Source: an uncultured Spiribacter sp. (lineage in GTDB: Bacteria; Pseudomonadota; Gammaproteobacteria; Nitrococcales; Nitrococcaceae). Taken from it: a stretch of 36,359 bases of DNA. The notes under the pieces are model-generated. The model made no database searches and had not been told where the DNA came from. It saw only the letters and a program-made list of their open reading frames with translations. The stretch spans positions 1 to 36,359 of the forward strand of contig CAJXMI010000011.1 in NCBI GenBank assembly GCA_913056145.1, written 5' to 3'. Of the stretch, positions 7,919 to 16,186 are shown one piece after another (the first letter of the stretch is position 1; each line of letters starts with the position of its first letter). A program made the position numbers and the translations under genes.

Positions 7919-10129
7919 TCAGATGCCACGATGCACGTCACGGACATTGCGCAGACCGGCAATACGCTCCATCACCCGGCTGAGCTGGTCGACATCATCA
8001 ACCTCGACGGTCAGCCCCATGCGCGCGACCTGATCGTCAGGATCAGTGCGGGTATTGACGGCCGTCACGTTGATCCCCTCGTTGTTGAGCAGCGAGGAGA
8101 TGTCGCGAATAAGCCCGCGGCGGTCATAGGCCTCAACGGTGATATCGATGGGATAGCGTCGGCGGGCGCTGTCATTCCAGCTGACATCGATCAGGCGCTC
8201 GGGGGCGGTGTCCTCAAGACGCTGCAGATTGCGGCAGTCACGGCGATGGATGGTGACGCCCTCTCCCCGGGTAATAAACCCCGTGATGGCATCGCCGGGC
8301 GCCGGCTGACAGCAGCGCGCCAACCGCGTGAGCAGATTGCCGACACCATGAATGTGGACATCATCCTGCCCCCCGTCCGGAGAGGATGACGACCGGCTGC
8401 GGCGCTGCAGCCGTGCCGGATCATCGGGGTCGGGCAGGAGGCGGTCACTCAGCATGGAGGCGATCTGCCCGCCGGTGATATCGCCCCGGCCGATGGCGGC
8501 GAGGAAATCGGGCAGACGCGGAAAGCGCGAGCGAGCCGCCAGGGAGTCGAGGTTAACGTCGGCAAGGCCCAGGCGATGGAGCTCACGATCGAGCAGGGCG
8601 CGTCCGGTATCGGCGTTCTTGTCCTGATCCTGCTGGCGGAACCAGGCACGCACCTTGGCGCGGGCCCGTGGCGAGGTCAGGTAGCCAAGCGCCGGGTTGA
8701 GCCAGTCACGGCTGGGCTGGCCGCCGCGGGCAGTCAGGATGTCGACCTGGTCGCCATTTTGCAGGGGGCGTGTCAGCGGCACGATGCGCCCGTTGACCCG
8801 GGCGCCACGGCAACGGTGGCCCACCTCGCTGTGAACCGTGTAGGCAAAATCAAGCGGCGTACTACCCCGCGGCAGGTCGATGACATCGCCCTTTGGAGTA
8901 ATGACATAGACCCGATCCTCGAACACCTCGGCCTTGAAGCGATCGATGAAATCCTCGCCCACCTCGGGATCGGCGGGGGCCTCGAGCAGCCGGCGCAGCC
9001 AGGCCACACGCGCGTCAAAGTCGGGGTCGGCGCCCCGGCCCTCCTTGTAGCGCCAGTGCGCGGCAATGCCAAGCTCGGCCTGCTCGTGCATGTCGCGGGT
9101 GCGGATCTGAACCTCGACCGACCGGCCGCCCTGGCCGATCACGGCGGTATGCAGCGACTGGTAGTTGTTCTCCTTGGGACTGGCAATGTAATCGTCGAAC
9201 TCGCGCGGGATGGGCTGCCAGAGACTGTGCACCACGCCCAGCGCCGCATAGCACTGCGGGACGCTGTCAACCAGGATCCGGAATGCGCGCAGATCGAACA
9301 GCTCACTGAAGCCAAGCCCCTTGCGCTGCATCTTCCGCCAGATGCTATAGATGTGCTTGGGCCGCCCTGATACCTCGGCCTGAATGCCCGCCGCGACCAG
9401 CCCCTCCTCGAGTCGGGCCTTCATGGCCTCGATAAAGCGCTCGCGATCGACGCGACGCTCGGCCAGAAGCCGCGCGATCCGCTTGTAGCCGACCGGATCG
9501 GTAAACCGGAAGGCAAGGTCTTCGAGCTCCCACTTGATCTGCCAGATCCCGAGGCGATTGGCGAGCGGCGCGTGCAGATCGAGCGTCTCGCGCGCAATAC
9601 GCTGATGATCGGCCTGTTCAACCTCACGCAACAGGCGCAGGTCATACAGCCGCTCGGCCAGCACCAAAAAGACCACGCGGATATCGCGGGCCATCGCGAG
9701 CAACATCTTGCGCAGGGCCTCGGCCCGCTCGCTGGCGCCGCCATCAGCCACACCGGCATGCAGGCGACTGACCTGCGTCATGCGCAGTCCGCCGTCAATC
9801 AGGCTGGCAACATCGGCACCGCATTGGGCGGCAATCGCATCAACCGACATGGCCTCGCGGACCGGCAGATCGTGTAGCAGCCCGGCAATCAGCGAGTCGG
9901 TATCGAGCCCCAGGCCCGCCAGAATATCGACCACGCCGAGCGCATGGTCGATGTAGCGGTCGCCGGAATCGCGCCGGGCATCACCATGAGCCGCCCGCGC
10001 CAGGGCCCAGGCGGCCTGCAACCGGCGCTGCCCGGCGTCATCGAGGGCAACCGGTAGCGCGTCGATCCACGCCCGAGGGTTGGCATCGACGGCCCGATAA
10101 TCCGTGGCGCTGCTGTTTACGGTAACCAT
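7919..10129 (-). CDS. relA: (p)ppGpp synthetase RelA
   Basis: A 736-residue RelA/SpoT homologue with domains in the usual order: HD-type domain (about 60-170), synthetase (about 235-360), TGS (about 405-465), helical, Cys-containing RCCQPAPGD segment (about 600-610) and C-terminal ACT domain. The synthetase contains EFDDYIASPKENNYQSLHT; the acidic ExDD form, as opposed to the RxKD of bifunctional enzymes, marks a monofunctional RelA. In the HD domain the HD pair survives (LLHDLPVREA) but the ED expected four residues on is missing, so hydrolysis is probably lost. RelA binds the ribosome and makes the alarmone from GTP/GDP and ATP during amino-acid starvation. It is divergent from lexA; its candidate promoter overlaps an SOS box. 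The start ATG 10129 has only a weak ribosome-binding site. Confidence 0.93.
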   Translation of the reverse strand: MVTVNSSATDYRAVDANPRAWIDALPVALDDAGQRRLQAAWALARAAHGDARRDSGDRYIDHALGVVDILAGLGLDTDSLIAGLLHDLPVREAMSVDAIAAQCGADVASLIDGGLRMTQVSRLHAGVADGGASERAEALRKMLLAMARDIRVVFLVLAERLYDLRLLREVEQADHQRIARETLDLHAPLANRLGIWQIKWELEDLAFRFTDPVGYKRIARLLAERRVDRERFIEAMKARLEEGLVAAGIQAEVSGRPKHIYSIWRKMQRKGLGFSELFDLRAFRILVDSVPQCYAALGVVHSLWQPIPREFDDYIASPKENNYQSLHTAVIGQGGRSVEVQIRTRDMHEQAELGIAAHWRYKEGRGADPDFDARVAWLRRLLEAPADPEVGEDFIDRFKAEVFEDRVYVITPKGDVIDLPRGSTPLDFAYTVHSEVGHRCRGARVNGRIVPLTRPLQNGDQVDILTARGGQPSRDWLNPALGYLTSPRARAKVRAWFRQQDQDKNADTGRALLDRELHRLGLADVNLDSLAARSRFPRLPDFLAAIGRGDITGGQIASMLSDRLLPDPDDPARLQRRSRSSSSPDGGQDDVHIHGVGNLLTRLARCCQPAPGDAITGFITRGEGVTIHRRDCRNLQRLEDTAPERLIDVSWNDSARRRYPIDITVEAYDRRGLIRDISSLLNNEGINVTAVNTRTDPDDQVARMGLTVEVDDVDQLSRVMERIAGLRNVRDVHRGI

Positions 10130-10163
10130 GCTGTCATTCTACCGGCCTCGGCTATTGCATATC

Positions 10164-10192
10164 CATACAGTACTGTATAAATTAACAGTCAA
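10164..10192 (-). promoter_or_regulatory. Candidate relA promoter overlapping the SOS box
   Basis: On the minus strand TTGACT (10192-10187, five of six consensus bases) is followed after 17 bases by TGTATG (10169-10164, three of six). The spacer contains most of the LexA site at 10171-10190. The -10 is weak, so this is a tentative call; its start point would lie near 10157, about 28 bases before the relA ATG. Confidence 0.4.
10171..10190. promoter_or_regulatory. LexA-binding site (SOS box) between relA and lexA
   Basis: TACTGTATAAATTAACAGTC contains CTGT-N8-ACAG, the invariant core of the gammaproteobacterial SOS box, and matches the 20-base E. coli consensus at 16 positions by my count. It lies 27 bases before the lexA ATG (10217). 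A TATAAA stretch within it (10176-10181) is the probable lexA -10 element, so LexA binding would block its own promoter. An additional overlapping small palindrome ACAGTACTGT at 10167-10176 extends the half-site array upstream. The site also overlaps a candidate relA promoter on the other strand. Confidence 0.9.
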
Positions 10193-10216
10193 TTCAGTTG
10201 CAGCAGGATGTGCGCC

Positions 10217-10858
10217 ATGCAGCGCCTAACCCCACGACAGTCAGAGATCCTCCAGCTGGTCCGTCGGTTCCTTGAGCAGACCGGCTATCCGCCCACCCGC
10301 AGCGAAATCGCTGCCGAGCTGGGGTTTCGCTCGGCCAACGCCGCCGAGCAGCATCTCCGGGCCCTGGCCCGCAAGGGCGTCATTACCCTGCAGCCCGGGG
10401 CCTCGCGTGGCATCCGCCTGTGCGACAGCCACACATTGGCTGCAGGTGATGATGCCGGCGCCAACGATGCCAGCGCCGGGCTGCCCGTGGTTGGCCGCGT
10501 TGCCGCCGGCAGTCCGCTGCTTGCCGAGTCCCACATCGACCGTTACTGCCAGGTCAGCAGCGGGCTGTTCTCGCCCGGAGCCGACTACCTGCTCAAGGTG
10601 CGGGGCATGAGCATGCGGGATGCCGGCATTCTCGACGGCGATCTGCTGGCCGTTCACCGCACCAGCGATATCCGCGAGGGACAGATCGTGGTCGCCCGCA
10701 TTGATGACGAGGTCACGGTCAAGCGTTTCTCGCGCAGCGGGCACCGTGTGCAACTGCTCCCCGAAAATCCCGACTTCGAGCCTATCGAGCTGGATCTGCG
10801 CCATCGCGAACTCACGATCGAGGGCGTTGGTGTCGGTGTCATCCGCGCCGGGCTCTAA
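10217..10858 (+). CDS. lexA: SOS repressor LexA
   Basis: A 213-residue repressor with autoprotease. The N-terminal winged helix-turn-helix has [25 protein letters not shown] and the recognition-helix region [16 protein letters not shown], all close to E. coli LexA, agreeing with the E. coli-type operator seen upstream. The cleavage site Ala97-Gly98 ([11 protein letters not shown]) and the Ser132 (GMSMRD)/Lys169 (EVTVKRF) dyad are present, so RecA-stimulated self-cleavage should work. I chose ATG 10217 over ATG 10208 because AGGA at 10205-10208 is eight bases upstream and because the family begins MxxLTxRQ. It heads an operon with imuA, 23 bases downstream behind an AGGAGG. The linker between domains is a little long ([10 protein letters not shown]). 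Confidence 0.97.
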   Translation: MQRLTPRQSEILQLVRRFLEQTGYPPTRSEIAAELGFRSANAAEQHLRALARKGVITLQPGASRGIRLCDSHTLAAGDDAGANDASAGLPVVGRVAAGSPLLAESHIDRYCQVSSGLFSPGADYLLKVRGMSMRDAGILDGDLLAVHRTSDIREGQIVVARIDDEVTVKRFSRSGHRVQLLPENPDFEPIELDLRHRELTIEGVGVGVIRAGL

Positions 10859-10881
10859 CCCGTCCAACAGGAGGTTTCCGC

Positions 10882-11556
10882 ATGGAACAGGCCATTCATC
10901 AGCTCCTTGAGCAGCCGGGCATCTGGCGCGCCAGCGACCGGCATGCGGGCAGTCAGCCCACCGCTCATACCCATGTGCCCACGGGCTTTTCAGGGCTGGA
11001 CGCAGTGCTGCCGGGCGGCGGTCTGCCGGCCCGCGCGCTCACCGAGGTCATGCATGCCCGCCACGGTATCGGCGAGCTGCAGCTGGTACTGCCCGCCCTT
11101 GCACGTCTCTCGCGTGGTGGCCGCTGGGTGGCTCTGGTGGCGCCGCCCTTCATTCCCTACGCCCCGGCACTTGCGGCAAGTGGCGTGGATCTCTCGCGAA
11201 TGCTGATCGTCCACCCCCACAACGACCAGCAGGCACTTTGGTCGATTGAACAGGCCCTGCGTCTGGGCACCTGCGCGGCGGTACTGGCCTGGCCCAACCG
11301 CTGCGATGACCGCAGTCTGCGGCGGCTGCAGCTTGCCGCCGAAAGCGGTGACAGCCTGGGCCTGCTCTTTCGGGATACCGCTGCCGCCAGCGAGCGCTCA
11401 CCGGCCGCGCTGCGGCTGGCGCTCGAGCGGCGCCAGGGCGGCCAGCTCGATGTACAAGTGCTCAAATGCCGCGGCATCCCCGCTGGCACGATCGGGCTGG
11501 AGGCAGGGCCTGTCGCTCCCGAGGCGCAGGCACCCTCCCTTGCACTCGCTCATTGA
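10882..11556 (+). CDS. imuA: ImuA, translesion mutasome accessory protein
   Basis: A 224-residue RecA/SulA-related protein. The start MEQAIHQLL, the segment VPTGFSGLDAVLPGGGLPARALTEVM (described here by its ends at about residues 32-57) and VLAWPNRCDDRSLRRLQLAAE are characteristic of ImuA as found before imuB. No functional Walker A is visible. In systems studied elsewhere (Caulobacter, Mycobacterium for the equivalent ImuA') it is needed with ImuB and DnaE2 for damage-induced mutagenesis. A strong AGGAGG at 10869-10874 sits seven bases before the ATG. It lies between lexA and imuB on the same strand and should be induced by DNA damage through the SOS box. Confidence 0.9.
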   Translation: MEQAIHQLLEQPGIWRASDRHAGSQPTAHTHVPTGFSGLDAVLPGGGLPARALTEVMHARHGIGELQLVLPALARLSRGGRWVALVAPPFIPYAPALAASGVDLSRMLIVHPHNDQQALWSIEQALRLGTCAAVLAWPNRCDDRSLRRLQLAAESGDSLGLLFRDTAAASERSPAALRLALERRQGGQLDVQVLKCRGIPAGTIGLEAGPVAPEAQAPSLALAH

Positions 11557-11583
11557 GCCGGCTCTCGTGGGGGCTGCATTGCC

Positions 11584-13020
11584 ATGCTCTGGCTGTGTCT
11601 TCACTTTGTCCGCCTGCCCATCGAGTCACTGAGCGGCGCGGAGACGGCTGAACATCCGCTCGTCATCAGTCATGCCAATGCCGTCATGCAGGCCAATGCT
11701 CCGGCCATTCAGGCCGGCATTCGGCCCGGCATGGCCATCGCCGCGGCCCGCGCCATCAGCGATGGACTTAGAGAGTGTGACTACTGCGGCGACCGCGAGG
11801 CGCGAATGCTCGAGCAGCTGGCCACCTGGGCCGTGCAGTTCACCTCGCGGGTCAGCCTGCAACCACCCCGTGCCCTGCTGCTTGAAATCGGTGCCAGTCT
11901 GGCCTACTTCGATGGGCTGGAGTCACTGCGCCAGGGCCTGCGCAACAGCCTGGCCAATATCGGCCATCAGGCCACGGCCGCCATTGCGCCCACACCCACC
12001 GCCGCCTGGCTGCTTGCACGGCAGGACGACACCGCGCCGGTGATCACCCGGGCCGAGTTGGGCGAGCGCCTGGCCCGCATTCCGGTTGCAGCCCTCGATC
12101 TCGAACCAGCCCGGCAAAACGCCATCCACGGGCTGGGCTGCACAACGCTGGGCGATCTGCGGGCGATTCCCGCCGACGGCCTCGCCAAGCGCCTTGGCCG
12201 TCATCTGCTGGCCACCCTGCAGCGCGCCCATGGCGAGCGGGCCGATCCGCGCGTCGACTGGCAGCCGCCGCCGCGTTTTCAGGCACGTATCGAGCTGCCC
12301 GCCGAAACCACCCATAGCGATCGACTAAGACCCGGGTTCGAGCATCTGCTGGGCGTACTCTGTGGCCAGCTCCGCTATCGCGAGGCCGGCGTCACGCGCA
12401 TCCTCTGCGAGCTGCATCACCCCAGCCACAGCCCCACCCGCCTGCGCGTCGGGATGAGCCGCCCGGGGCGCGACCCGCATCACCTTGGCATGCTGCTCGA
12501 CCAGCAGCTCGAGCAATGCCGGCTCACAACCGGTGTCATTGCCCTTACGCTAAAGGCCGATACCTTCCATGCGCTCGCTCCCGCGCCCCGCGATCTACTG
12601 GATGATGGCCAACAGGCAACGCCCGATGATGCCTGGCATCAGCTGATCGACAACCTCAGCAATCGCCTGGGGCCCGATCGAGTACGGGCACTGGCGGTGG
12701 ACGACGAGCATCGTCCCGAGCGGGCCTGGCGCTTTACCGACCCGGGCCGTAATCGTGCCAACGACCCACCTGCTCTTCCGCCGCGCCCGGCCTGGCTGCT
12801 GGGACAGCCCGTTCGGCTGATCAGCCGGGGCGGCCAGCCCCATCATCATGGCCCGCTTATCCTCGAGCACGGTCCCGAGCGGATCGAGTCGGGCTGGTGG
12901 GACGGCCAGGATGTAAGCCGCGACTACTATCAGGCCATCACGCCGGCCGGTGAGCGCCTGTGGGTGTTTCGCGAGCGTCGCGGGGAGCGCCGGTGGTATC
13001 TGCATGGCCTGTTTGCCTGA
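11584..13020 (+). CDS. imuB: ImuB, catalytically inactive Y-family polymerase-like protein
   Basis: A 478-residue protein with Y-family polymerase fold. It starts MLWLCLHFVRLPIESL, where active Y-family enzymes have the metal-binding DMDxFFAS motif, and has LLLEIGAS at about 98-105 where they have the SIDE motif; both catalytic acidic sites are thus absent, as is typical for ImuB. The C-terminal module GPERIESGWWDGQDVSRDYY and RRWYLHGLFA is the ImuB-specific tail. ImuB is thought to act as a hub bringing DnaE2 and ImuA to the sliding clamp. I could not pick out a confident clamp-binding motif. Its stop TGA shares one base with the dnaE2 ATG, so the two are coupled. Confidence 0.92.
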   Translation: MLWLCLHFVRLPIESLSGAETAEHPLVISHANAVMQANAPAIQAGIRPGMAIAAARAISDGLRECDYCGDREARMLEQLATWAVQFTSRVSLQPPRALLLEIGASLAYFDGLESLRQGLRNSLANIGHQATAAIAPTPTAAWLLARQDDTAPVITRAELGERLARIPVAALDLEPARQNAIHGLGCTTLGDLRAIPADGLAKRLGRHLLATLQRAHGERADPRVDWQPPPRFQARIELPAETTHSDRLRPGFEHLLGVLCGQLRYREAGVTRILCELHHPSHSPTRLRVGMSRPGRDPHHLGMLLDQQLEQCRLTTGVIALTLKADTFHALAPAPRDLLDDGQQATPDDAWHQLIDNLSNRLGPDRVRALAVDDEHRPERAWRFTDPGRNRANDPPALPPRPAWLLGQPVRLISRGGQPHHHGPLILEHGPERIESGWWDGQDVSRDYYQAITPAGERLWVFRERRGERRWYLHGLFA

Positions 13021-16000
13021 TGCAACAGACCCGTCCCGCCCCCCGCTATGCCGAGCTGCACTGCCTCAGCAACTTCACTTTTCTGCGCGGCGCGTCCCAC
13101 CCCGACGAGCTGGTGGCGCAGGCCGAAAAGCTGGGCTACACGGCCCTCGCACTCACCGATGAATGCTCCCTCGCCGGCGTGGTGCGCGCCCATGCCGCTG
13201 CCCGGAAGCGGCGCCTGCAGCTCATCGTGGGCAGCGAATTCCACCTCGACGACGGGTTGCACCTGGTGTTGCTGGCACCGGACCGTGCCGCCTACGGCCG
13301 GCTCTCGGCCCTTATCTCATTAGGTCGCAGTCAGGCCGACAAGGGCCACTATCGCCTTGCCCGCAGCCACCTCCAGGACGGCGTGCCCGGCTGCCTGGCA
13401 CTCCTGGTTACCACTCCGCGCACCAATGCCGAGGCAGCGGCATGGGTAGCACGCACATTCCCCGACCGCGCCTGGCTCACAACCTCGCTGCAGCGCGACG
13501 GGTTTGACACACAGCGGCTTACCCGCTGTCAGATGCTGGCGGCCGAACACGGCCTGCGTGCGGTTGCCAGTGGCGGCGCGCTCATGCACGCCCGCGGCCG
13601 GCGCGCCCTGCAGGACACGCTCACCGCCATCCGCTGCCGTCAGCCTCTCGCCGCCCTGGGGCGCGCACTCGCGCCCAACGGCGAGCGACATCTGCAGCCG
13701 CGGGAGCAGCGGGCACGCGACTTTCCGCGCGCCATGCTGGCCGAGACCCTGCACATTGCCCGGCGCTGCCGGTTCTCGCTTGACGAGCTGCACTATGAAT
13801 ACCCCGAAGAGCTGGTCCCCGCCGGATACACCGCGGCCGGCTGGCTGCGCCACCAGGTCGAGACCGGTGCGGCGCGTTGCTGGCCCGACGGGGTCCCGGA
13901 GCGCATCCGCCAATCCATCCAGCACGAGCTCGCCCTCATTACCGAGCTGGCCTACGAGCCCTACTTCCTGACGGTCCACGATGTGGTCACGTTTGCCCGA
14001 TCGCGCGGCATTCTCTGCCAGGGCCGGGGGTCAGCCGCCAACTCCACGGTGTGTTACTGCCTGGGCATCACTGCTGTCGATCCCAGTCGCTCGAGTCTGC
14101 TGTTTGAGCGCTTCATCTCGCGCGAGCGCAACGAGCCCCCCGACATCGATGTCGACTTTGAGCATCACCGCCGCGAAGAGGTCATTCAGTACATTTACCG
14201 CAAGTACGGCCGGCATCGCGCGGCCATTGCCGCTACGGTCATCTGCTATCGCCCCCGCAGCGCCCTGCGCGATGCCGGCCGCGCCCTCGGCCTGGATACC
14301 GACCAGGTAGAGCGGCTTGCCGGCAGCATGCAGTGGTGGGATGGCCGCCAGATCCATCCCGAGCGCCTGCGCGAGGCCGGCTTTGACCCTGACAACGCCG
14401 TTATCCGGCGGCTGCTAACGCTGGTCGAGCGCCTGATCGGGTTTCCACGCCATCTGTCGCAACATGTTGGCGGCTTCGTCATCAGTCGCGGCCCGCTCAG
14501 TGAGCTGGTACCCACCGAAAACGCCGCCATGGCCGGGCGCAGCATTATTCAATGGGACAAGGACGATCTTGAGACCCTGGGGCTGCTCAAGGTCGACTGC
14601 CTGGCGCTGGGCATGCTGAGCGCCATCCGCCGCAGCTTCGAGCTCATCGAGCGCCATCACGGACGCCCGCTCACCCTTGCCAGCGTGCCGGCCGAAGACC
14701 CGGCGGTCTACGCCATGCTCTGCGAGGCCGATACCGTTGGCGTCTTCCAGGTCGAGTCACGGGCGCAAATGGCGATGCTGCCGCGGCTGCGGCCACGACG
14801 CTTCTATGATCTGGTCATCGAGATCTCCATTGTCCGGCCCGGGCCCATCCAGGGCGACATGGTTCACCCCTATTTGCGCCGGCGGGCCGGCGAAGAGCCG
14901 GTGGATTACCCCAGTGACGAGGTACGGAGTGTGCTCGAGCGCACCCTGGGTGTACCCATCTTCCAGGAGCAGGTCATGCAGCTCGCCGTTGTCGCCGCCG
15001 GGTTCAGCCCGGGGGAGGCCGATCAGCTGCGCCGGGCAATGGCCGCCTGGAAAAAGCGCGGCGGCCTCGATCCCTTTCGCAAACGCCTGCTCGACGGGAT
15101 GGCCGAGCGGGGCTATGCACCGCAGTTTGCCGAACGGGTATTCGAGCAGATCTGCGGCTTTGGCGAATACGGCTTCCCCGAGTCGCATGCCGCAAGCTTT
15201 GCGCTGCTGGTCTATGTCTCCGCCTGGCTCAAGCGCCACTACCCGGCCGCGTTTACTTGTGCCCTGCTCAACAGCCAGCCCATGGGCTTTTACTCGCCGG
15301 CCCAGCTAGTGCGTGACGCACGCACTCATGGCGTTGCCGTGGAAGGGGTGGATGTGCGCTACAGCGACTGGGACTGCACCCTCGAGGAAGCCATCCATAA
15401 CACCCCGACACTGCGTCTTGGCCTGCGCCTTGTGCACGGCTTTGGCGAAGCGGCCGGTCAGCGTCTGATGCGGGCCCGTGACAGCGAGCGGCCGTTCCGT
15501 GACAGTGCCGACCTGGCGCGGCGTGCCGAGCTGGACCGGGGCGCCATGCGTGCCCTGGCCGATGCCGGCGCCCTGGCCGGGCTCAGTGGCCACCGCCATC
15601 AGGCCTGGTGGTCGGTGCTGGGCATTGAGGCAACCACGCCGCTGCTCGAACCCGCCACGGTGCAGGAGCCCGCCCCGGCACTGCCCGCTCCCAGCGAGGG
15701 CCAGGATCTTGTCAGCGATTACCGCAGCCTGGGGCTTACTCTGGGCCGCCACCCCCTCGCGCTGCTGCGTCCACGTCTCCAGCAGCTGGGCTATCGGCCG
15801 GCCAGTCACCTTGCCACCACCGGCCATCGTCGCATTGCCCGTGCCGCCGGTCTGGTAACCAATCGCCAGCGCCCGGGAGCGGCCGGCGGGGTGGTATTCC
15901 TCACACTCGAGGACGAAAGCGGCACCGTCAATGTGATTGTCTGGAAGGACCTGGCAGAGCGCCAGCGTCATCTGGTCATCGGCGCCCGCCTCTTGGCCGT

Positions 16001-16112
16001 GGTGGGCATCTGGGAGCGGCGCGACAGGGTCCGGCACCTTGTTGCCGGGCGCTTCGAGGACCACAGCCACCTGCTGGGTGAGCTACCCACTCGTTCGCGC
16101 GATTTTCACTGA
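13020..16112 (+). CDS. dnaE2: Error-prone DNA polymerase DnaE2 (ImuC)
   Basis: A 1030-residue C-family polymerase, shorter than replicative DnaE as usual for DnaE2. The PHP domain begins at [19 protein letters not shown]; the catalytic aspartate cluster is PDIDVDF at 374-380; [22 protein letters not shown] and the finger region [18 protein letters not shown] are intact. An OB-fold ([20 protein letters not shown]) and the DnaE2-type end SRDFH close the protein. ATG 13020 overlaps the imuB stop by one base and begins the family's homology; an in-frame start 60 bases earlier lies inside imuB and is rejected. It performs mutagenic lesion bypass together with ImuA and ImuB under LexA control. Confidence 0.96.
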   Translation: MQQTRPAPRYAELHCLSNFTFLRGASHPDELVAQAEKLGYTALALTDECSLAGVVRAHAAARKRRLQLIVGSEFHLDDGLHLVLLAPDRAAYGRLSALISLGRSQADKGHYRLARSHLQDGVPGCLALLVTTPRTNAEAAAWVARTFPDRAWLTTSLQRDGFDTQRLTRCQMLAAEHGLRAVASGGALMHARGRRALQDTLTAIRCRQPLAALGRALAPNGERHLQPREQRARDFPRAMLAETLHIARRCRFSLDELHYEYPEELVPAGYTAAGWLRHQVETGAARCWPDGVPERIRQSIQHELALITELAYEPYFLTVHDVVTFARSRGILCQGRGSAANSTVCYCLGITAVDPSRSSLLFERFISRERNEPPDIDVDFEHHRREEVIQYIYRKYGRHRAAIAATVICYRPRSALRDAGRALGLDTDQVERLAGSMQWWDGRQIHPERLREAGFDPDNAVIRRLLTLVERLIGFPRHLSQHVGGFVISRGPLSELVPTENAAMAGRSIIQWDKDDLETLGLLKVDCLALGMLSAIRRSFELIERHHGRPLTLASVPAEDPAVYAMLCEADTVGVFQVESRAQMAMLPRLRPRRFYDLVIEISIVRPGPIQGDMVHPYLRRRAGEEPVDYPSDEVRSVLERTLGVPIFQEQVMQLAVVAAGFSPGEADQLRRAMAAWKKRGGLDPFRKRLLDGMAERGYAPQFAERVFEQICGFGEYGFPESHAASFALLVYVSAWLKRHYPAAFTCALLNSQPMGFYSPAQLVRDARTHGVAVEGVDVRYSDWDCTLEEAIHNTPTLRLGLRLVHGFGEAAGQRLMRARDSERPFRDSADLARRAELDRGAMRALADAGALAGLSGHRHQAWWSVLGIEATTPLLEPATVQEPAPALPAPSEGQDLVSDYRSLGLTLGRHPLALLRPRLQQLGYRPASHLATTGHRRIARAAGLVTNRQRPGAAGGVVFLTLEDESGTVNVIVWKDLAERQRHLVIGARLLAVVGIWERRDRVRHLVAGRFEDHSHLLGELPTRSRDFH

Positions 16113-16186
16113 CGTCGGCCAATCGCCCACAGCGATGCCCTGATCGCCTATCATGCATCTCCTCATTCAACGACGGAGACAACAGC

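Noticed and set aside
7897-7962. Start of the secreted nuclease at 7962
   Set aside because: It overlaps relA by 44 bases and places 22 extra residues before a clear signal peptide that starts at 7896.
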